Source of the DNA: Gammaproteobacteria bacterium
GTDB lineage: Bacteria; Pseudomonadota; Gammaproteobacteria; UBA6186; Azoamicaceae
NCBI GenBank assembly: GCA_030431675.1
Contig: JAUIIV010000003.1
Span: 62,001-126,000, forward strand
DNA: 64,000 nt
Direction of reading: 5' to 3'
Shown: piece after piece, positions 59,337-64,000 of the stretch
Position numbering within the stretch: position 1 is the stretch's first letter
How the letters are laid out: each line of letters begins with the position of its first letter
Translations under genes and position numbers: made by a program
The notes under the pieces: model-generated
Seen by the model: only the letters and a program-made list of their open reading frames with translations
Told to the model about the DNA's origin: nothing
Databases searched by the model: none

Positions 59337-61010
59337 TTATTTTTTGTCAACAATATTTTTAAATTGCTTAGCATCTATAGTTTCATGCTCAAGCAGGGCG
59401 GCTGCTACTGCATCTAGAGTATCACTATTTTCTATTAGTACAGCTTTAGCTCGTTGGTAGTTTCTAGAGAGAATTGCTTGTACCTCTTGTTCTATTAACT
59501 CTTGTGATAGAAATTTATCATTATTGCCAATATACATTGGCCCAACTCTTTTAGAGTAACCCCAGCGAGTTACCATATTGTGGGCTAGACGGGTTGCATT
59601 TTTTAAATCATTTTCAGCTCCCGTAGTAATATTTTGTTCCCCAAAAATTAACTCTTCCGCGGCGCGCCCTGCTAGTTGAGTAGCTATCAGTGCTTCTAAT
59701 TCATTAAAGGTAGCGCTGCCTTCATCTAAGTTAGGCTCAAATGCGGTATGGCCTAAGCTTGGTCCACGCTGGCCAATTGTTACCTTGTATATAGGATAAC
59801 GCTCAGCATTTAACTTGTGTCCTACTATGGCATGGCCTGCTTCATGATAAGCAGTGTTTTTTCTGCTTTGCGCGCTTATGTTCATAGATTCACGTTTCGC
59901 ACCAATTACGATTCTATCTTTTGCGGTATCAAAGTCTGGCATGCTAATTGCACCTTTGCCTTGTTTGGTTGCGATAATTGCAGCTTCATTTACTAGATTA
60001 GCAATTTCTGCACTGGAAAATCCTGGGGTGATTTTTGCAATTTTGTTTGCAGAAACGCTTTTATCAATTTTAACTTTGTCTAGGTATATTTGCACTATCT
60101 GTTCGCGATCTTTAAGTGTAGGCAGCTCTAAGCGTATGTGCCTGTCGAGACGGCCTGGGCGAAGTACTGCTGGGTCAATAGCATCTATTCTGTTAGATGC
60201 AGATATAATAATTATTCCTGCATTTTTTTGATCATCAATGCCATCCATCTCAGCAAGCAGTTGATTTACGCTTTGTGCAGACCATGATGGGTCTTGTGCA
60301 TGACGTTTGTGTGCTAAAGCATCAATCTCATCTATGAAAACAATACACGGTGCATTCTCTCGCGCTACATCAAATAGTTTGCGCACTCTGGCAGCACCAA
60401 CACCAACAAATTCCTCATCAAATTGTGAACCAGCCACTGCAATAAAGGCAACGTCTGCTTCACCTGCCATTGCGCGTGCTAACAATGTTTTACCTGTACC
60501 TGGCTCACCATGTAACAGAATACCTTTTGGAGCTTTTGCACCTAAGCGACCAAACTCCTCTGGATCACGTAGATACTGAATAATATCTTGTACTTCATCT
60601 TTTGCTTCAGCAAGTCCTGCAACATCTGTGAAGTAGGTTTTGATTAAATGCGGAGGTATGATTTGTATATCTTTGTTCTTGTCCTGCATAAATGGAAATG
60701 GTCCCTCTAATGTCGGCCCATCTTTGCCATCGTGCTTGTGATTAATAACTTTAGTACCTGGTATGTTGCTTGTGCGCTCTGTTGTCTCAGGTGGTGCAGG
60801 AACCATAAAATGGGCAAATGCATAACATCCTAAGAACAATACAATAGTGGCACTTAGAAGCTTTAAACCCAGGATAGCTCTGTTTTGCTTGTTAGCTTGG
60901 GATTTTTTACTACCTGACGGTGTAGTTTCATGCAAAAAGTTGCGGGACAGTACACTGTAGCTCCACAAGAGAAATGTCATTAAGAAGGCGGTGGTGATCA
61001 GAGTCTCCAT
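59337..61010 (-). CDS. FtsH-like membrane AAA metalloprotease (probable extra copy)
   Basis: A 557-residue protein. Two membrane segments lie at about residues 3-20 and 46-69. The AAA domain carries Walker A (LHGEPGTGKTLLARAMAG), Walker B (CIVFIDEIDALAHKRH) and the second region of homology (NRIDAIDPAVLRPGRLDRH). The peptidase domain has the zinc motif HEAGH, and the third metal ligand is probably in GAENDLKNAT. It is shorter than the usual 610-650 residues because the periplasmic domain between the helices is very small. FtsH degrades membrane and short-lived proteins. Its place inside the dcw cluster beside an unknown gene, rather than next to rsmJ/folP-type genes, suggests a second, specialised copy. 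Confidence 0.88.
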   Translation of the reverse strand: METLITTAFLMTFLLWSYSVLSRNFLHETTPSGSKKSQANKQNRAILGLKLLSATIVLFLGCYAFAHFMVPAPPETTERTSNIPGTKVINHKHDGKDGPTLEGPFPFMQDKNKDIQIIPPHLIKTYFTDVAGLAEAKDEVQDIIQYLRDPEEFGRLGAKAPKGILLHGEPGTGKTLLARAMAGEADVAFIAVAGSQFDEEFVGVGAARVRKLFDVARENAPCIVFIDEIDALAHKRHAQDPSWSAQSVNQLLAEMDGIDDQKNAGIIIISASNRIDAIDPAVLRPGRLDRHIRLELPTLKDREQIVQIYLDKVKIDKSVSANKIAKITPGFSSAEIANLVNEAAIIATKQGKGAISMPDFDTAKDRIVIGAKRESMNISAQSRKNTAYHEAGHAIVGHKLNAERYPIYKVTIGQRGPSLGHTAFEPNLDEGSATFNELEALIATQLAGRAAEELIFGEQNITTGAENDLKNATRLAHNMVTRWGYSKRVGPMYIGNNDKFLSQELIEQEVQAILSRNYQRAKAVLIENSDTLDAVAAALLEHETIDAKQFKNIVDKK

Positions 61011-61252
61011 CTCAGTGAGCTCCCATTTATTATTTTTATTGCCAAGATGCTACCAGAAAGAAAGTTAAGTGTCAAACAACTTGTTGCTAGCCCTATAGTG
61101 TAGCTGCACTCATCAGATATGTATTCTAGTTATCTAAGTGGTGTTTAAGCCTTAGAATTGAGGGATTCTGAAGGCATAATATGCAATAGCCCTCATTTGT
61201 AGAATCTAAGTATATTGCGTAAAATAAGTAGAGACTAACTATTAAGGGCGTT

Positions 61253-62350
61253 ATGCGAATCCTCATTATGGCCGGTGGTACAGGTGGCCACATTTTTCCT
61301 GCACTAGCAGTTGCCAAACGGCTTAAAGAGCAAGACCATGAGGTCTATTGGCTCGGTACGCGTAAGGGCATGGAAGGGCAGATTGTCACTAGCCATGGCT
61401 TTCCAATTCACTTTGTGCGTGTATCTGGTTTGCGCGGCAAAGGTCTGTTCAGCAAGTTGTTAGCACCATTTCAACTTAGTTTGGCATTATTGCAGTCAAT
61501 GTTTTTAATTATTAAGTTGAAGCCGCAAGTAGTCTTAGGTATGGGTGGCTATGTAACCGGACCTGGCGGTATAGCTGCGTATTTATTGCGCAGGCGCTTA
61601 GTTATTCATGAACAAAATGCAGTTGCAGGGGCAACTAATAAGATATTGGCAAAATTCTCCAAGCGAGTATTAGAGGGGTTTCCACAGAGTTTTCCTCGGC
61701 CTATTGCGGCACATTTAACTGGTAACCCTGTGCGAGAAGATTTTTATAGATTACCCGCACCTGAAATACGCCTAAACAAGAAGAATCCTGGACCATTAAA
61801 GATTTTGGTATTAGGCGGTAGCCATGGAGCACGAGCCATTAATAATATTGTGCCAGAATTAATTATGACTTGGGGAGATAAGGTCCCTAAGCCTTATGTA
61901 TGGCACCAAGCTGGGGCTCGCAATATGCAAGATGCTAAGCAGGCTTATCATTCATGTGGCTTTGATATAGAAGTTAATGAAATCAACGATAGTAATATAA
62001 AACTTGTAGATTTTATTCATGATATGCCAAACGCTTATGCCTGGGCAGACATTGTTATTTGTCGTGCTGGTGCGCTAACAGTTGCAGAATTATCTGCTGC
62101 AGGGGTTGCCAGCATTCTAATACCATACCCATATGCGGTGGATGATCACCAAACCAAGAATGCACAGTATTTGTTAAAATCTGGTGCGGCGATGTTATTT
62201 CAGGAGCGTGATTTAGAAGTAGATCTAATTCGGTCTAACTTGCAGACATTGGCATTAGATAGACAACGCTTGACTAAAATGGCAGCTGCGGCTCGCGGGT
62301 TAGCAAAACCTGAGGCATTAGATTTAGTGGTTGCAGGCTGTGTAGAATAG
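61253..62350 (+). CDS. murG: lipid II synthase MurG
   Basis: A 365-residue GT-B glycosyltransferase. It begins ILIMAGGTGGHIFPALAVA and has LGMGGYVTGPGGIAAYLL and HEQNAVAGATNKIL. The C-terminal UDP-GlcNAc site contains VLGGSHGARAINNIV, CRAGALTVAELSAAG and PYPYAVDDHQTKNAQ. It adds GlcNAc to lipid I at the inner membrane. In most gammaproteobacteria it directly follows ftsW; here 4.6 kb intervenes. The genes that normally come next (murC, ddl, ftsQ, ftsA, ftsZ) are not present downstream. Confidence 0.96.
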   Translation: MRILIMAGGTGGHIFPALAVAKRLKEQDHEVYWLGTRKGMEGQIVTSHGFPIHFVRVSGLRGKGLFSKLLAPFQLSLALLQSMFLIIKLKPQVVLGMGGYVTGPGGIAAYLLRRRLVIHEQNAVAGATNKILAKFSKRVLEGFPQSFPRPIAAHLTGNPVREDFYRLPAPEIRLNKKNPGPLKILVLGGSHGARAINNIVPELIMTWGDKVPKPYVWHQAGARNMQDAKQAYHSCGFDIEVNEINDSNIKLVDFIHDMPNAYAWADIVICRAGALTVAELSAAGVASILIPYPYAVDDHQTKNAQYLLKSGAAMLFQERDLEVDLIRSNLQTLALDRQRLTKMAAAARGLAKPEALDLVVAGCVE

Positions 62351-62418
62351 CTATATTATTGCAAGCTTAAACAAGCTGCGGTATAGTTTGCTAGGTTTTG
62401 TTGATGTGGAAAGAAACC

Positions 62419-64000
62419 ATGCAAACTAAGGAAGAAGTAGCTCGAGCCATACCATTATGGCAATCAACACAAGATATTGCAGAACTACACAAAGAAATTA
62501 TAGAACATTGTAATTATTTACAACACGAAATTAATTCGCCTATAAAACAAAATATTGCCAAACTTAAAGCACTATTTATAATTGGTACAAATGTATTCTT
62601 GGCGCAATACAGGATGTTTTGGAAAACAGTAGGGCAACATCATCCACTCACCAAGGCTGATATGTATGCTCGTGTTCCAGAGATTGAAGCTAGATTGCGT
62701 TGCATGTTAGATTTTTCACAAGCTGCTGATTATAATAGCCAATGCCAAGATAAAAACTATACTGTTTACTTGGTTTTAAGCCACAATTTTCTATATTTAT
62801 CGAGTATTTTTATTTGTCCCTACTTCAATTTTTTATATTCCTTTGGGGTAATAAATCAAGCATTGCTACAAGAATATTGTAGTAATAATACTCCGAATAA
62901 ACCAGCTTGTGAAGATGTTGTGCGAATCAATGCGCAAGTGCAAACGCAATATAGTGACTCAACAAGTACACAAACAACACCCAATCCCGCATATACAGAA
63001 AATCCTTCATATGAGGTTGATAGACCTGCAGAAAGTGCATCTCCCTTAGAGGCAACAGCATTAACTGAAGGTGTTCCTGAGCAACCTAAAAGTTGGGCCT
63101 CAGTTGTTGGAGGTTTTCTAAATCCCGATACGGTACCCGGCGTCTCACCAGAAAAAAGCGTAAAGAAGGTTGTAGGGCAAGCTCCGGGGTCAGAAGAAAT
63201 TATGAGTCCAACGCGTGCTGTGCCAGTTGAAGTGATGGCGGTGGCAAATACTCTTGGACCTGAAGAAAAACAAGTCTATCTTGCTGATGTGGAGGCAAAT
63301 GTAGCAAAAGTTGCTGAATCTGATGAAGAAGAGGAATTACCTGTTTCTAGAAAACATACTAAGGCAGTTGAAGTTGATGCTGATGGTTTTCGAAAGGTAA
63401 AGAGAAGAAATAATATACATAGTAGAGCTAAAAGAAAACAACCATATCTTGAAGAGGAAACGGTTTTATCTACATTAGACTCTAAAGATCAAGAAGAGGT
63501 CGAAGAAGAGGAGGGGGACACTCTGTCCCCATTTGCTGCTTCTCATGAAGAGGGATCTCCAACCTTGGAAGAACAGGAAGTAGAAGAGGAGAGTCTACCA
63601 TCAATTAGTACTGCCTTGGATCGTGAGACAGCCTCAACCGCTAGTAAACAGAAAGAAACTAAAAAGCGAAAAAAGAAACTCATAAAAAAACCAGTCAATC
63701 CTGTAGAAGAGTTAAAATCTGCATTAGATGCGAAAAAATTTAATAAATGGAATGACAAGTATTTAGGTCATGAGGTGGTTGCAGCAGAATTAGATAGCCA
63801 TGTTATACAAAAAGTTTCTGAATTTTCTTCTGCAGATGTCATTAGTTTTGTAGAGCGTGCTAAATTGCCAGTTAAGATTTTACTATGTATTTTACGGTCT
63901 GATGGAAGTGATTTAAGCGTTAGAAAAACTGCGTTTGAAAAATTGCTAACTAGTGATGATTTTGTAGGGCTCTACCTGCATATAGAGCAAAAAAAATCCT
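62419..64000 (+). CDS. large charged protein with NLS-like clusters, incomplete at the window edge
   Basis: An open frame of at least 527 codons with no stop before the window ends. ATG 62419 is chosen because GGAAAG precedes it by 5 bases; an in-frame ATG at 62404 is the alternative. Residues 1-160 are helical, including a hydrophobic stretch LSHNFLYLSSIFICPYFNFL. From about residue 160 the protein is disordered and alternates acidic runs (SDEEEELP, VEEEEGD) with basic clusters (RKVKRRNN, KKRKKKLIKK near residue 415), which look like nuclear localisation signals. A helical domain resumes near residue 450. No known family is recognised. It may be secreted into a eukaryotic host. Confidence 0.7.
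   Translation, partial: MQTKEEVARAIPLWQSTQDIAELHKEIIEHCNYLQHEINSPIKQNIAKLKALFIIGTNVFLAQYRMFWKTVGQHHPLTKADMYARVPEIEARLRCMLDFSQAADYNSQCQDKNYTVYLVLSHNFLYLSSIFICPYFNFLYSFGVINQALLQEYCSNNTPNKPACEDVVRINAQVQTQYSDSTSTQTTPNPAYTENPSYEVDRPAESASPLEATALTEGVPEQPKSWASVVGGFLNPDTVPGVSPEKSVKKVVGQAPGSEEIMSPTRAVPVEVMAVANTLGPEEKQVYLADVEANVAKVAESDEEEELPVSRKHTKAVEVDADGFRKVKRRNNIHSRAKRKQPYLEEETVLSTLDSKDQEEVEEEEGDTLSPFAASHEEGSPTLEEQEVEEESLPSISTALDRETASTASKQKETKKRKKKLIKKPVNPVEELKSALDAKKFNKWNDKYLGHEVVAAELDSHVIQKVSEFSSADVISFVERAKLPVKILLCILRSDGSDLSVRKTAFEKLLTSDDFVGLYLHIEQKKS

Noticed and set aside
61126..61317. 63-codon minus-strand ORF upstream of and into murG
   Set aside because: It overlaps the conserved murG start and has no recognisable content.
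1..64000. CRISPR arrays and insertion sequences
   Set aside because: No regularly spaced repeats, cas genes, transposases or terminal repeats with target duplications were seen in the window.

Overview
The window looks like the chromosome of an AT-rich gammaproteobacterium with a host-associated, probably intracellular, lifestyle. The taxonomic signal comes from a complete run of gammaproteobacterial housekeeping genes: yajC-secD-secF, suhB, iscA and the mraZ-rsmH-ftsL-ftsI-murE-murF-mraY-murD-ftsW division/wall cluster with murG. The lifestyle signal comes from many genes without obvious bacterial housekeeping roles: tandem paralogues of unknown proteins, an OTU-like plus alpha/beta-hydrolase fusion, an endonuclease/exonuclease/phosphatase-fold protein, a CheD-like protein pair and a large protein with nuclear-localisation-like basic clusters. 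These resemble the effector repertoires of Legionella/Coxiella-type bacteria. No secretion system lies in the window, so calling them effectors is inference.

Layout. 1-2197: an AAA ATPase split by one nonsense codon, then a convergent exported YdcF-like protein. 2365-13920 (+): a thirteen-gene operon for an activated, modified heptose, containing a GmhB-like phosphatase, transaldolase, five sugar-nucleotide-type SDRs (two of them near the start and three later, counting one with a degenerate active site), a kinase/nucleotidyltransferase fusion in reversed domain order, a Gfo/Idh oxidoreductase, a nucleotide-sugar dehydrogenase lacking its catalytic Cys, a methyltransferase and a two-subunit transketolase. 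13946-21781 (-): the facing operon, with two glycosyltransferase-like proteins, an RmlD-like reductase, a methyltransferase, a Wzm/Wzt-type ABC exporter, GmhA and a sulfotransferase. Together the two operons could make sedoheptulose 7-phosphate, convert it to an NDP-heptose, tailor it, polymerise it and export it.

21894-31786 holds an 819-residue coiled-coil protein, a Nudix hydrolase, a hipBA toxin-antitoxin pair, two paralogous alpha/beta hydrolases (one with an OTU-like N-terminal domain) and a C-truncated AAA ATPase beside a tRNA-Leu(CAA). 32127-36129 is yajC-secD-secF and suhB. 36261-46919 is an accessory island, interrupted only by iscA and an HTH-ParA protein; it contains tandem duplicated unknown genes in different states of decay and ends in an outer-membrane beta-barrel gene.

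47029-62350 is the dcw cluster, led by a recognisable promoter and MraZ box. It is interrupted between ftsW and murG by a small exported protein, an AAA-ATPase remnant, an intact DUF4143-type ATPase, a helical protein and an extra FtsH-like protease. After murG the expected murC/ddl/ftsQAZ genes are missing; a large charged protein begins instead and runs off the window. AAA ATPases of the DUF4143 type or their remnants occur five times, which points to a family spreading and decaying in this genome. No insertion sequence, transposase or CRISPR array was seen.
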